From an uncultured Flavobacteriaceae bacterium (lineage in GTDB: Bacteria; Bacteroidota; Bacteroidia; Flavobacteriales; Flavobacteriaceae), in contig CANLCJ010000022.1 in the NCBI GenBank assembly GCA_947489085.1, forward strand, positions 1 through 64,000: DNA of 64,000 nt, given 5' to 3'. This document shows, piece after piece, positions 53,769-64,000 of this stretch (the stretch's first letter is position 1; each line of letters begins with the position of its first letter). The notes beneath the pieces were generated by a model, which saw only the letters and a program-made list of their open reading frames with translations, was not told the origin of the DNA and ran no database searches. A program made the position numbers and the translations under genes.

Positions 53769-55168
53769 TATATCGTATCTTTTAAGAAGTTAGCAAACTT
53801 CAAAACAAGTTCGTCATTCGTTTTTGCAGCGGTTACTTGTAAGCCTGTTGCGGTGCCTTGTGGGATGGTTAGTGTTGGCAATTGGCCTAAACTAAAGCCT
53901 ACAGTATAGGCATCGGACAGGTACATCGCTAAAGGATCTTTTAAACTGTCTCCTATCTTAGGCGGTGTGCTTGGGGTAACTGGCGATAGGATAATGTCTA
54001 CCGCGTTAAAGTCACGTTCAAAGTTTTTTGCAATTTGGTCTCTAAGGTTAAGGCCTTTACGATAAATTTCGTCTGAAAATCCTTGAGATAACACTTGGTT
54101 GCCCCCAACGATACGGCGTTTGGTCTCTTCAGAGAAATTCTCCGATCGGGTTATGGCGTAAGTGTCTTTTAAGTTTTCGCCCTCTATGCGGTTGCCATAA
54201 TTGGTGCCATCTAAACGGGATAGGTTAGAGGCGGTTTCTGCCATGGCTAGGGTATAATAAGTCGATACTAAGGTATTCGACTCAAAGAAATCCAAAGCTT
54301 TTACCGCAATACCTGTGGCTTTTAGCTTTTCTATAGCCGCTAAGAAATCGGCTTTTACCGTGGCGTCTATAGCATCACTTTCTATAAAATTCTTAAAATA
54401 GCCTACCGTTTTTACGGTGCCAGCATCGGGTGTCGTAGTTTCAGCAATCGCTTCAGACGCATAAGTGGTTTGGTCGCGCTCGTCCTTACCGCTTATTGTG
54501 TTTAACACAATGCGAATGTCTTCTATAGACTTGGCAATAGGTCCCACACAATCGGTAGACGAGGCGTAAGCCATCAACCCAAAGCGAGACACGCGGCCGT
54601 AAGTTGGTTTTAAACCATAGACGTTATTGTAGCCCGCAGGTTGGCGTATAGAGCCTCCTGTATCGCCACCAATAGAGAATACGGTGTAGTCTTTGGCAAC
54701 GTTTACGGCAGAACCACCACTAGAACCACCACCTACTAAATCGGGATTTATGGCATTTTTAACTGCACCAAAAATGGTATTTTCACTCGAGGACCCATGG
54801 CCAAAACTGTCGCAGTTTTCCTTAACGAGCGGAATGGCACCAGCATCCAATAGCTTTTGGATGGCTGTGGCCGTATAAGCCGATTTGTACTGTTTTAATA
54901 AATCTGAACTGGCCGTTGTATACGTACCCTGTACCATATACACATCTTTAATACCAAAAGGAATCCCTTCTAGTAAGCCAATAGTTTCGCCATTGGCAAT
55001 TTTAGCATCTACTTTAGCGGCAAGCGTTAAAGCCATGTCGTCTAGCAATGCATTTACGGTATGGTGTGTGTTTTGCTTTAAAGCGTCTAGCCTAGCTTGT
55101 ACCAACTGGGTACAGCTTAGCTCTTTGTTCACCAATTGCTGGTGAATTTTATGAATTTGAGACTCCAT
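53768..55168 (-). CDS. gatA: Asp-tRNA(Asn)/Glu-tRNA(Gln) amidotransferase subunit A
   Basis: A 466-residue amidase that releases ammonia from glutamine for GatB. Ser-cisSer-Lys triad: Lys in FGIKDVYM, the Ser-rich loop GGGSSGGSAVNVA and GDTGGSIRQPAGY. Its stop codon shares one base with the start of the gatB/aspS gene and it begins 3 bases after the gatC stop. Full length. Confidence 0.95.
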   Translation of the reverse strand: MESQIHKIHQQLVNKELSCTQLVQARLDALKQNTHHTVNALLDDMALTLAAKVDAKIANGETIGLLEGIPFGIKDVYMVQGTYTTASSDLLKQYKSAYTATAIQKLLDAGAIPLVKENCDSFGHGSSSENTIFGAVKNAINPDLVGGGSSGGSAVNVAKDYTVFSIGGDTGGSIRQPAGYNNVYGLKPTYGRVSRFGLMAYASSTDCVGPIAKSIEDIRIVLNTISGKDERDQTTYASEAIAETTTPDAGTVKTVGYFKNFIESDAIDATVKADFLAAIEKLKATGIAVKALDFFESNTLVSTYYTLAMAETASNLSRLDGTNYGNRIEGENLKDTYAITRSENFSEETKRRIVGGNQVLSQGFSDEIYRKGLNLRDQIAKNFERDFNAVDIILSPVTPSTPPKIGDSLKDPLAMYLSDAYTVGFSLGQLPTLTIPQGTATGLQVTAAKTNDELVLKFANFLKDTI

Positions 55169-55170
55169 TA

Positions 55171-55437
55171 CTATTCTTCAATTACTTTAGAAACTACAAG
55201 GTAGTTGTTCTTCTCTTTTGGAAAGTTTTCGATAATAATTTGCTTTTCAACGGCAGAACTGTCTCTAACAACATCGGCTCTCAAATTATCTAAAGACACA
55301 GCATTATTAGAATTGGCCACAGAATTAGGTGTTGAGGTATTCGCGTTTTTAATCACTTCAAATAACTTGTTCACAGCCTCAGAAGGTTCTGCGCCCTTAA
55401 TGCTCGACAATACGTCGACTGTCATAATTTTACTCAT
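55171..55437 (-). CDS. gatC: Asp-tRNA(Asn)/Glu-tRNA(Gln) amidotransferase subunit C
   Basis: An 88-residue protein. Typical GatC position and length, with LDNLRADVVRDSSAVEKQII near the C-terminus corresponding to the family's LRxDxx motif, and a final KNNYLVVSKVIEE (family FxVPKVIE). GatC clamps GatA to GatB. First gene of gatC-gatA-gatB/aspS. Confidence 0.9.
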   Translation of the reverse strand: MSKIMTVDVLSSIKGAEPSEAVNKLFEVIKNANTSTPNSVANSNNAVSLDNLRADVVRDSSAVEKQIIIENFPKEKNNYLVVSKVIEE

Positions 55438-56095
55438 GTCTTTTTGTTTCGTTTTCGGTTCAAAAATCTAGCGCGTAAAATTACAAAAGATTTTATCTAG
55501 AATAGCGGTTTAAGGATGTAAAGTTGTAACGGAGCATTACAGCTTTAAAATATGTAGTGTAACAGGTGTTTTGTTATGGATTTCACAGTGAATCTGTAGG
55601 AATGGTAATAATCTTTAAACATAATGCTTGTAATATGTACACAGGCAGCGCTAAATGTGTCTAAAATGGTTTAGATGAAAAAGGAATTGTAAAACCGATG
55701 GTTAGCGCTACGTTAATCGTTTTTTTTTAGCATTGTTGCTGTAAATCGATAAAAGTAAACAGATTTTAAAAGCGTTTTAAGGCAAAAACAGAATTTTCTA
55801 TTTCTACAAGCGCTAATTTACCATGTAAAACGGGTTTTAAGGCTATTTTAAGGCGATTTAAGCGCGTTTTATGTAATTAACAATTGTTGATAATTTTTAT
55901 AGAAACTCGCTGAAATCCTTTTTAAACGCTTTAAAAATAGCTATATTTGTTTTCGACCAGAAAATGATGCAATAGCGTCATTTTTTTGTGTAAAATCGAT
56001 TTTGATACTAAAAAATTTATCTTATTGATAAAAAGAGAGGTGTTAGAATGTTGAATTTTAAGAATAATATTAAGTAAATCAAATTTAAAAAATAG
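55438..56095. promoter_or_regulatory. 658 bp divergent promoter region between gatC and gyrB
   Basis: No gene seen. TATATTTG at 55942-55949 matches the -7 consensus for gyrB, about 147 bases before its ATG; that leaves a long leader. No TTG is well placed upstream, so the assignment is tentative. No confident -7 was found for gatC on minus. Confidence 0.4.
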
Positions 56096-58036
<1,941 letters not shown>

Positions 58037-58063
58037 TTATTACAAAATTCTTAAATTTAGATT

Positions 58064-58097
58064 AAAGGCTTAACACCAGGTGTTAAGCCTTTTTTTA
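58064..58097 (+). terminator. terminator after gyrB
   Basis: AAAGGCTTAACACC / GGTGTTAAGCCTTT with a single-base centre, then further T residues. 27 nt past the gyrB stop. Confidence 0.88.
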
Positions 58098-58148
58098 CTA
58101 CAAAAAACAAAAAAACATCGTTTAAAAGCATTTTTTTTCGCTAAAACG

Positions 58149-58178
58149 TTGGTTGAATCATTTTTTTATATATATTTG
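58149..58178 (+). promoter_or_regulatory. promoter of the DUF6588 gene
   Basis: TTG at 58149-58151, 19 bases, TATATTTG at 58171-58178; the ATG is 20 bases further at 58198. Fits the Bacteroidota -33/-7 spacing. Confidence 0.6.
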
Positions 58179-58197
58179 TACCATCAGAAAGAAACAA

Positions 58198-59214
58198 ATG
58201 AAGCATTTTGCACTAAATTTAGCATTACTACTAGCAACGGCAGCGTCGAGTGCCCAAAGCGATATAGATGCTTTTTTAGCGGCTGGTACAGATGATGCAG
58301 CTCGTTTTGCAAACGATTATTTAGCGCCAGGCACAAATGGTTTAATGCATAGCATGAATGCCAATTGGTTTAATTCTGGTAAAGCTAAACCTTTAGGTGG
58401 TTTTGAGATTTCTTTAATTGCCAACGCAGCAATTATTGGTGATGATAATAAAACCTTTAATCTAAACACCAACGATTACAACAACGTGTCGTTTGTTCAA
58501 GGACCAGACACGCAATCTGTGGCAAGTGTGCTTGGAGAGAACGATCCAAATATAGCAGTACGACTAGAGTTTGAAGATCCGCTTTTTGGAAACCAAACTG
58601 TAGACATAAATTTACCCGACGGTATAGGCGATGGTAGCGAAAATTTATTACCTACAGCTTTTATTCAAGGTGCTGTTGGCCTAAGCCACGGCTTAGAATT
58701 AAAGGCACGCTTTATACCAACAGTAGATACAGACGATGTAGAGTTAAGTATGTTTGGTGTTGGCTTACAAGTCGAATTTACCGATTGGTTACCAGCAGAC
58801 AAATTATGGCCCGTAGCAATTTCGGGATTGGTGGCTTACACACAGTTAGATGCAACTTACAGTTTAGAAGAAACCTCTATTGTAGAAGGCGAAAATCAAA
58901 GATTAGAGAGTTCGGCAAATACAGTATTATTACAACTTGTTGGTTCTACAAAACTGCCAATAATTAATTTTTACGGCGGTATTGGATACATAACAGGAAC
59001 ATCAGAGTCCGATCTCTTGGGTACTTTTAGAGTATCGAGTAATGGTATTACATCAGCAGAAATTCAAGATCCCTTTTCTGTAGAAAGTGAAGTGTCTAAT
59101 TTAAGAGGGACAGTAGGAGCAAAATTAAAATTAGGTTTTTTTAGACTTAATGCAGAATATCATATTTCAGAATTCGATGCCTTTTCATTAGGTGTTAACT
59201 TCGGATTTAGATAG
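58198..59214 (+). CDS. DUF6588 family outer-membrane-type protein
   Basis: A 338-residue protein. Signal peptide (MKHFALNLALLLATAASSAQ). The remainder is beta-rich with alternating hydrophobics and ends LGVNFGFR, a barrel-like C-terminus. The N-terminal FLAAGTDDAARFANDYLAPG, then NGLMHSMNANWFNSGKA matches DUF6588 as I recall it from flavobacteria. Start chosen at the ATG at 58198, since the upstream in-frame ATG at 58153 lies before the -7 element. Function unknown. Confidence 0.82.
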   Translation: MKHFALNLALLLATAASSAQSDIDAFLAAGTDDAARFANDYLAPGTNGLMHSMNANWFNSGKAKPLGGFEISLIANAAIIGDDNKTFNLNTNDYNNVSFVQGPDTQSVASVLGENDPNIAVRLEFEDPLFGNQTVDINLPDGIGDGSENLLPTAFIQGAVGLSHGLELKARFIPTVDTDDVELSMFGVGLQVEFTDWLPADKLWPVAISGLVAYTQLDATYSLEETSIVEGENQRLESSANTVLLQLVGSTKLPIINFYGGIGYITGTSESDLLGTFRVSSNGITSAEIQDPFSVESEVSNLRGTVGAKLKLGFFRLNAEYHISEFDAFSLGVNFGFR

Positions 59215-59279
59215 AAAATATATTTAGTTATTCGTAATTATTTAGTTAGTTTTTTAGTTAGTTTTTATTTTAATTAGTG

Positions 59280-59312
59280 AAAGTGCGATCTAGTCAATCG
59301 CACTTTTTTTTT
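59280..59312 (+). terminator. terminator after the DUF6588 gene
   Basis: AAAGTGCGAT / ATCGCACTTT with a 7-base loop, then a T run. Confidence 0.85.
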
Positions 59313-59382
59313 TGGATTAATACAGCTGTAAACTAAGGTTTAAACAAAAGAAAAGTCATAGTTCAATTTAAATGAAAACATA

Positions 59383-61257
59383 ATGAAAAGAAAAAGTACT
59401 TTAATCGTCTTATTTGTTTTTTTTATAACGTCCATATACGCTCAAGAAAAGTTATGGGAAAAGGATTTAAAAACTGAGTTGTACGAGGTAGGTTGGATAA
59501 AACAAGCTAATAGCGGTATTATTGTTGCCGCTGGTGCTAAAGGCTTGCTTGGCATGGATCACGTTTCAGGAAAAACCTTATGGCATAACAAAGAGTTGAA
59601 AGGGGTAGATAAAAATTCCTTCTTTAACATAGATGGTCTGCCATTGTTTTATGTAGAGTACGCACCTGTTATAGGTAAGATTAGAGGTATTATTGTAAAT
59701 TCAAGCAATGGAGATATTGTATTCGATACAAAAGACGAGGGGTATAGAGTTAAAAATTACACCACTGTACCAGATAAGGGTATCATTTTGTTTGAACTAC
59801 TAAAAGCCAAAACACGTATACTTATGAGTTTTAGCTTAAAAACATGGCAACGCACATGGCAATGTAGCTTAGGAGAAATATCAGGAGGTCTTATCGGTAA
59901 AGTATTTAGCCGTTCTTTTATAGATCACGGGCCTTATTTTAATGCATCAGGACATGTAATAGTAGGTATAAAAGATAACATATATACTATAGAAAGAGAA
60001 AATGGAAACATTATATGGAATCATACAACCAACAAAAAAATTAAAGCGTTAGTCTTCTCCGAGATTAACAATAGTTTGTATGTTGGGGTTCGAAAATCAA
60101 AAAAGTTATTAGTATTAGATCCAGAGAAAGGTAACGATATTACACCTGGCAAGTTAAAATTAAGAGGAACTTTAATAGATATAACATCAGACATTGAAGG
60201 GAATTTAATTTTGGTAGAAACAGAAGGCTTCAACATTATAGATCCTAAAACCAATACCTTTAAATGGAAAAAGAGTTTCAAAATCCCTTTCTTAGATGAG
60301 GTAATTCCACATGAAAAAGGATTTATAGCCATAGGTAAAAGCGATAAAGATGGTTCTGTAGCCTTGGTAGATAAAAAAGGCGGAAAAATATGGAGCAGCA
60401 ACGTAAAAGGATATGCTTATTTTGTAGTGCCAATTCCAAAGGGTGTATTTTACATTTCTACAGAACGTTCTAATATTTTAGATTTTGAAAAAGGAAAGGA
60501 CGTTTGGAAAAAAGATGTGAAATTTAAAGCAATACCTGCAGTTACTTTTGATGAGAAAGAAGACAAAGTGATTCTTTTTGAAAATAAAAAAGGGTACAAA
60601 TTTGATTTGAAGACTGGCAATGTTAATCTATTTGCAGAAGATGTTCAACTAGAAAAAGTTAAAAGAAGTACGCCTTTAGTAGCCGAGTATATAGATGGTT
60701 CTGGCTACTTAATTCATGGCGACCAATACATTTCGTTATTAACACCTTCTGGACAGTTAAAATACACTAAATATTACACCCCAGCTTCAGATATAAAAGG
60801 ACTTGCATCGGTAGCGCAATTAGGTTTAGCTATCGCAGGTGTAGATTTTGATGTTGAAGGTGCTATTAGTAACATAGAATTATTAGAATCAATTTCAGCA
60901 GTTTCAAGCGGTGCTTATAGAACTTCTGCAGATCAAACCGATGGTAAATCTACAGAAAGTGTTGTAGCAGGGCTGTACGTTGGTTCTAATGCGGAAAACA
61001 TGAGCACCATTTTCGAAGTAACTAAAGCACGTCATACAAATTCAAAAGAAATTAAAGGCCATAAATTTATTGTAGCTAAAGTAAAAAGTGAAACAGAACC
61101 TACATACCATAAAATATTAATGGTAAACAAAAAGACAGGTAAAGAAGATGCTCAAATAAAACTGGTAGACAAAACACCTAATTATGTTATAGACGAAATT
61201 GACAGTGTTGTTTTTGTAAATGAGAAAAATCGTTTAATATCTGCATATAAATTTTAA
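59383..61257 (+). CDS. exported beta-propeller (PQQ/BamB-like) repeat protein
   Basis: A 624-residue protein with a signal peptide (residues 1-20, ending SIYAQ). Propeller-type repeats run to about residue 450: LWEKDLKTELYEVGWIKQ, HVSGKTLWHNKEL, RENGNIIWNHTTNKKI, DKKGGKIWSSNVKGYAYFVV. The last about 170 residues differ and include GLASVAQLGLAIAGVDFDVE. BamB-like proteins scaffold outer-membrane assembly, but this is larger and the role is not assigned. Single gene. Confidence 0.75.
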   Translation: MKRKSTLIVLFVFFITSIYAQEKLWEKDLKTELYEVGWIKQANSGIIVAAGAKGLLGMDHVSGKTLWHNKELKGVDKNSFFNIDGLPLFYVEYAPVIGKIRGIIVNSSNGDIVFDTKDEGYRVKNYTTVPDKGIILFELLKAKTRILMSFSLKTWQRTWQCSLGEISGGLIGKVFSRSFIDHGPYFNASGHVIVGIKDNIYTIERENGNIIWNHTTNKKIKALVFSEINNSLYVGVRKSKKLLVLDPEKGNDITPGKLKLRGTLIDITSDIEGNLILVETEGFNIIDPKTNTFKWKKSFKIPFLDEVIPHEKGFIAIGKSDKDGSVALVDKKGGKIWSSNVKGYAYFVVPIPKGVFYISTERSNILDFEKGKDVWKKDVKFKAIPAVTFDEKEDKVILFENKKGYKFDLKTGNVNLFAEDVQLEKVKRSTPLVAEYIDGSGYLIHGDQYISLLTPSGQLKYTKYYTPASDIKGLASVAQLGLAIAGVDFDVEGAISNIELLESISAVSSGAYRTSADQTDGKSTESVVAGLYVGSNAENMSTIFEVTKARHTNSKEIKGHKFIVAKVKSETEPTYHKILMVNKKTGKEDAQIKLVDKTPNYVIDEIDSVVFVNEKNRLISAYKF

Positions 61258-61294
61258 AGAAATGCATTTTAAATTATCATAATGATAAAACAGT

Positions 61295-61324
61295 AAACAC
61301 TCGAGCTTATCCTCGAGTGTTTTT
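61295..61324 (+). terminator. terminator after the beta-propeller gene
   Basis: AAACACTCGAG / CTCGAGTGTTT around six bases, then TT. Confidence 0.85.
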
Positions 61325-61428
61325 ATTTAAAGACAAACATATTTTTGTAACTTGTGCAGGCTTAAATTTGTAGTATCTATAAATTTATTGGCCTTAGAAC
61401 ATTAAAAACAAATTAAAATAAAAAAATT

Positions 61429-62355
61429 ATGAAAGTTACTGTAGTTGGAGCAGGAGCAGTAGGCGCTAGTTGTGCTGAATATATTGCAATAAAAGATTTT
61501 GCATCAGAAGTTGTCTTATTAGATATCAAAGAAGGGTATGCCGAAGGTAAAGCCATGGATTTGATGCAAACTGCTTCTTTAAACGGTTTTGATACTAAAA
61601 TAACAGGTGTTACTAACGACTATGCGCAAACAGCAGGTAGTGATGTTTGTGTAATTACTTCAGGTATTCCTCGTAAGCCAGGGATGACTAGAGAAGAATT
61701 AATTGGTATTAATGCTGGTATTGTAAAAACAGTATCTTCTAATTTAATAGAGCATTCTCCAAATACAATTATCATTGTGGTAAGTAACCCAATGGATACC
61801 TTAACGTATTTAGTACATAAAACTACAGATTTACCTAAAAATAGAATTATAGGTATGGGTGGTGCGTTAGATTCTGCACGTTTTAAGTACAGATTGGCAG
61901 AAGCTATGGAAGCTCCAATTAGCGATATAGATGGTATGGTTATAGGAGGGCATAGCGATGTAGGTATGGTGCCATTAACAAGCCATGCTACACGTAGTAG
62001 TATAAAAGTAGAAGAGTTTTTAACAGAAGAGCGTTTAGCTCAAGTTGCTGCCGATACTAAAGTTGGAGGCGCTACACTAACTAAATTATTAGGTACATCT
62101 GCTTGGTATGCACCAGGTGCAGCAGTAAGTGGTATGGTACAAGCTATAGCATGCGACCAAAAGAAAATGTTCCCATGTTCTACATATTTAGAAGGAGAGT
62201 ATGGTTTAAATGATATTTGTATCGGTGTGCCAGTAATTTTAGGAAAAGATGGTATCGAGCGTATTGTAGACATTCCTCTTAGCGATGCAGAAAAAGCACA
62301 TTTAAAAACAAGTGCAGAAGGTGTTGCCAAAACGAACCAATTATTAGACTTATAA
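61429..62355 (+). CDS. mdh: malate dehydrogenase (LDH-like type)
   Basis: A 308-residue NAD-dependent enzyme of the TCA cycle, oxidising malate to oxaloacetate. NAD site VTVVGAGAVGASCAEY with Asp in LLDIKEGYAEG; substrate Arg residues in ITSGIPRKPGMTREELI; NPMDTLTYL; catalytic His in IGGHSDVGMVPL. Belongs to the lactate-dehydrogenase-like group of malate dehydrogenases used by Bacteroidota. Followed by a strong terminator. Confidence 0.96.
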   Translation: MKVTVVGAGAVGASCAEYIAIKDFASEVVLLDIKEGYAEGKAMDLMQTASLNGFDTKITGVTNDYAQTAGSDVCVITSGIPRKPGMTREELIGINAGIVKTVSSNLIEHSPNTIIIVVSNPMDTLTYLVHKTTDLPKNRIIGMGGALDSARFKYRLAEAMEAPISDIDGMVIGGHSDVGMVPLTSHATRSSIKVEEFLTEERLAQVAADTKVGGATLTKLLGTSAWYAPGAAVSGMVQAIACDQKKMFPCSTYLEGEYGLNDICIGVPVILGKDGIERIVDIPLSDAEKAHLKTSAEGVAKTNQLLDL

Positions 62356-62384
62356 GCCTAATACCGTTTAAATAGATATTTAAT

Positions 62385-62412
62385 ATAAAGACTGTAGAAA
62401 TACAGTCTTTAT
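62385..62412 (+). terminator. terminator after mdh
   Basis: ATAAAGACTGTA / TACAGTCTTTAT with a GAAA tetraloop, followed by T residues. 30 nt past the stop. Confidence 0.88.
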
Positions 62413-62418
62413 TTTTTT

Positions 62419-62426
62419 TATATTTG
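62419..62426 (+). promoter_or_regulatory. -7 element immediately before the 62431 gene (possible leaderless start)
   Basis: TATATTTG ends only 4 bases before the ATG at 62431, directly after the mdh terminator. If used, the transcript begins at or next to the start codon. No TTG at -33 was seen. Confidence 0.4.
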
Positions 62427-62430
62427 CCGC

Positions 62431-63048
62431 ATGACATTAAAAAGGTATACCGTTGCAGTAGTTGTACTACTGGCTGTTATTGGTGCTGTACTACAGCAGC
62501 AAACAGCTATACCTAATCAAGAAATTGTCTTAGAACTTAATGCTCAAGTTCTAAATATAAAAGACACGCAGGGTACAATTCACGTTATTGAAGATGCTCT
62601 TTCAAACCTTGGTGCTACTCATGTTAAGATTAAAGAAAACGCAAATGGCAAGCTAAAAATAAGCTACCATAGTGCTACACCAATAGGCGAAATAAAGCAA
62701 AAGCTGAGCAAACGTATTAGAGGTGAATTAGGTCTTACTGAAACTACAGACGAATGGCCTCTACAAAATGAGTCCTTAAGTTATAACTTAGACGTTTACG
62801 AGATTCAAAATGCATTAGATGGAGATTCTGGTGTAGACGGAACAGGAACTACAGTTTTAGAACTGGAAACTAAAGGCGATCGTTTTTCTAAGCCGAATTC
62901 CTTCTCAGGAGTCACTTTGGCCGCGTTAGCAGCCTACGAGACTTATATATTAGATTTAAGACGTAAAACGGCACCTTATGGTACTGCCATTGCATTACAA
63001 AATGCATTAAAACGACTTCCAGAAGGGCGCGCAGGCCCAAGATCTTAA
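62431..63048 (+). CDS. hypothetical protein with N-terminal membrane anchor
   Basis: A 205-residue protein. One N-terminal hydrophobic segment (about residues 6-22), then a soluble part with IHVIEDALSNLGATHVKIKE and a low-complexity region SGVDGTGTTVLELETKG. No domain recognised. It precedes secDF by 188 bp on the same strand. Complete between its ATG and TAA. Confidence 0.7.
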   Translation: MTLKRYTVAVVVLLAVIGAVLQQQTAIPNQEIVLELNAQVLNIKDTQGTIHVIEDALSNLGATHVKIKENANGKLKISYHSATPIGEIKQKLSKRIRGELGLTETTDEWPLQNESLSYNLDVYEIQNALDGDSGVDGTGTTVLELETKGDRFSKPNSFSGVTLAALAAYETYILDLRRKTAPYGTAIALQNALKRLPEGRAGPRS

Positions 63049-63236
63049 ATTAAGGGAGAGGTGTACAGGCCTTTTTTCCACACAAACTTCAATTAAAAAT
63101 ACATTTAGAGAAATCCTCTAAGTGTTTTCAATGCCATTTTTGCACTACGCAAAAGGCCATAATTACAACGATTAAAAACCGCTAATACGACAAAAGCAAC
63201 CCATTGCTTTGAGATTTAGCACTATTACAACTAAAA

Positions 63237-64000
63237 ATGCAAAACAAAGGACTAGTAAAATTATTTGCAGTGCTATTTGGTTTGGTAAGTATATACCAAT
63301 TATCATTTACATTTAAGGCAAATCAAATCGAAAATGAAGCAGAAGCCGCTGCCATTTCAAAATTTCCAGAAACAGTAGAAGATTACAGAGCAAAGCGTAG
63401 TCAAGAAGAAACGAGTTATCTAGAAGCCAAAGCTACAGACACCGTATTTAATATAGGTGTAGCAAAGTACACGTATAACGATGTAAAGCAAAAGGCCATG
63501 AACTTAGGTTTAGACCTTAAAGGCGGGTTAAATGTAATACTTCAAGTCTCTGTAAAAGACATTTTAAAAGGTTTAGCAAACAATACTAAAGATGTTGTAT
63601 TTAATACCGCTTTAGATGATGCTTCAGAATTACAAAAGAACAGTCAGAACACCTATTTAGAAGATTTTTTCATTGCTTTCGATAAAATAAAAGGCGATAA
63701 AAAATTAGCATCACCAGATATTTTTTACACCAAAGCATTAGATGGTGAAATAAATGGAACGATGACTGATGATGAAGTTAAAGAAATTATAGAAACAAAA
63801 ATAGACGAGTCTATAGTTTCTGCCTTCGAGGTATTACGTAAGCGTATTGATGAGTTTGGGGTAACACAACCAAACATACAACGTTTAGGAGAATCTGGTC
63901 GTATTTTAGTAGAACTTCCAGGAGTTAAAGACGTAGAGCGTGCTACAGGTTTATTACGTAGTACAGCACAATTAGAGTTTTGGGATGCTTACAAAGGAGA
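63237..64000 (+). CDS. secDF: protein translocase SecDF, N-terminal part (runs off the window)
   Basis: Open from the ATG at 63237 to the window end, 254 codons. N-terminal membrane helix (GLVKLFAVLFGLVSIYQLSF), then the SecD periplasmic domain with NLGLDLKGGLNVILQVSVKD (the D1 motif) and VLRKRIDEFGVTQPNIQRLG followed by RILVELPGVKD. SecDF uses the proton gradient to help export through SecYEG. Flavobacteria usually encode SecD and SecF as one fused protein, so the fusion is inferred rather than seen. Confidence 0.9.
   Translation, partial: MQNKGLVKLFAVLFGLVSIYQLSFTFKANQIENEAEAAAISKFPETVEDYRAKRSQEETSYLEAKATDTVFNIGVAKYTYNDVKQKAMNLGLDLKGGLNVILQVSVKDILKGLANNTKDVVFNTALDDASELQKNSQNTYLEDFFIAFDKIKGDKKLASPDIFYTKALDGEINGTMTDDEVKEIIETKIDESIVSAFEVLRKRIDEFGVTQPNIQRLGESGRILVELPGVKDVERATGLLRSTAQLEFWDAYKG

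Overview
The window is chromosomal DNA from a marine-type Flavobacteriaceae (Bacteroidota). The supports are: AT-rich sequence; a tmRNA with the proteolysis tag GENNYALAA; type IX secretion (T9SS) sorting domains; Bacteroidota-type promoters (TAnnTTTG, with TTG about 19 bases upstream in the best cases); DUF6686 and DUF6588 family proteins; an imelysin/DUF4856/HTTM/TonB-receptor locus; and a GatB-AspRS fusion. The genus cannot be fixed from sequence alone.

Layout. (1) 1-7400 is an accessory array on the minus strand: ParDE, PEBP plus AraC, a second ParDE and a two-gene GAPS4 anti-phage system, mixed with two internally deleted IS1182-type elements, a broken integrase and a short 3' remnant of a tyrosine recombinase. 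It abuts the 3' end of ssrA (7512-7902). (2) 8445-38660 is mostly core: a VOC protein, a phytochrome kinase with response regulators and an AraC regulator, an ECF sigma pair, pepT, pyrD, T9SS proteins, HMG-CoA-lyase-like protein, the iron-type locus 22269-28537, three DUF6686-type proteins, guaB, yidD, cysS, folE and a 1173-residue surface protein. (3) 38673-48174 is a second accessory array: IS and group II intron remnants, then cargo blocks separated by four decayed copies of the 3' end of one tyrosine recombinase. Cargo includes a DUF1493 pair, a RelE/ParE module, a barstar-like protein, an orphan T6SS TssD/candidate effector/candidate immunity operon and a coiled-coil membrane protein. (4) 48452-64000 holds an unusual 602-residue protein (possible nuclease), gatC-gatA-gatB/aspS, gyrB, DUF6588, a beta-propeller protein, mdh and the start of secDF.

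Main observation. Both accessory arrays look like one integron-like cassette system. Cargo genes and recombinase fragments all point the same way (minus). Several cargo blocks are bounded by imperfect inverted repeats that start with GTT, as expected if a cassette's leading core site pairs with the RYYYAAC box at its own 3' end. A conserved 57-66 base hairpin element (four copies, partly covarying stem) follows cargo stop codons. A perfect 26-28 bp palindrome (one copy degenerate) sits between the recombinase stop codon and the first cargo, where an attI-like docking site would be. The recombinase copies here are all broken, so a working copy, if any, lies elsewhere. Cargo is biased to defence, toxin-antitoxin and interbacterial competition. 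All of this is read by eye; no database search was run.
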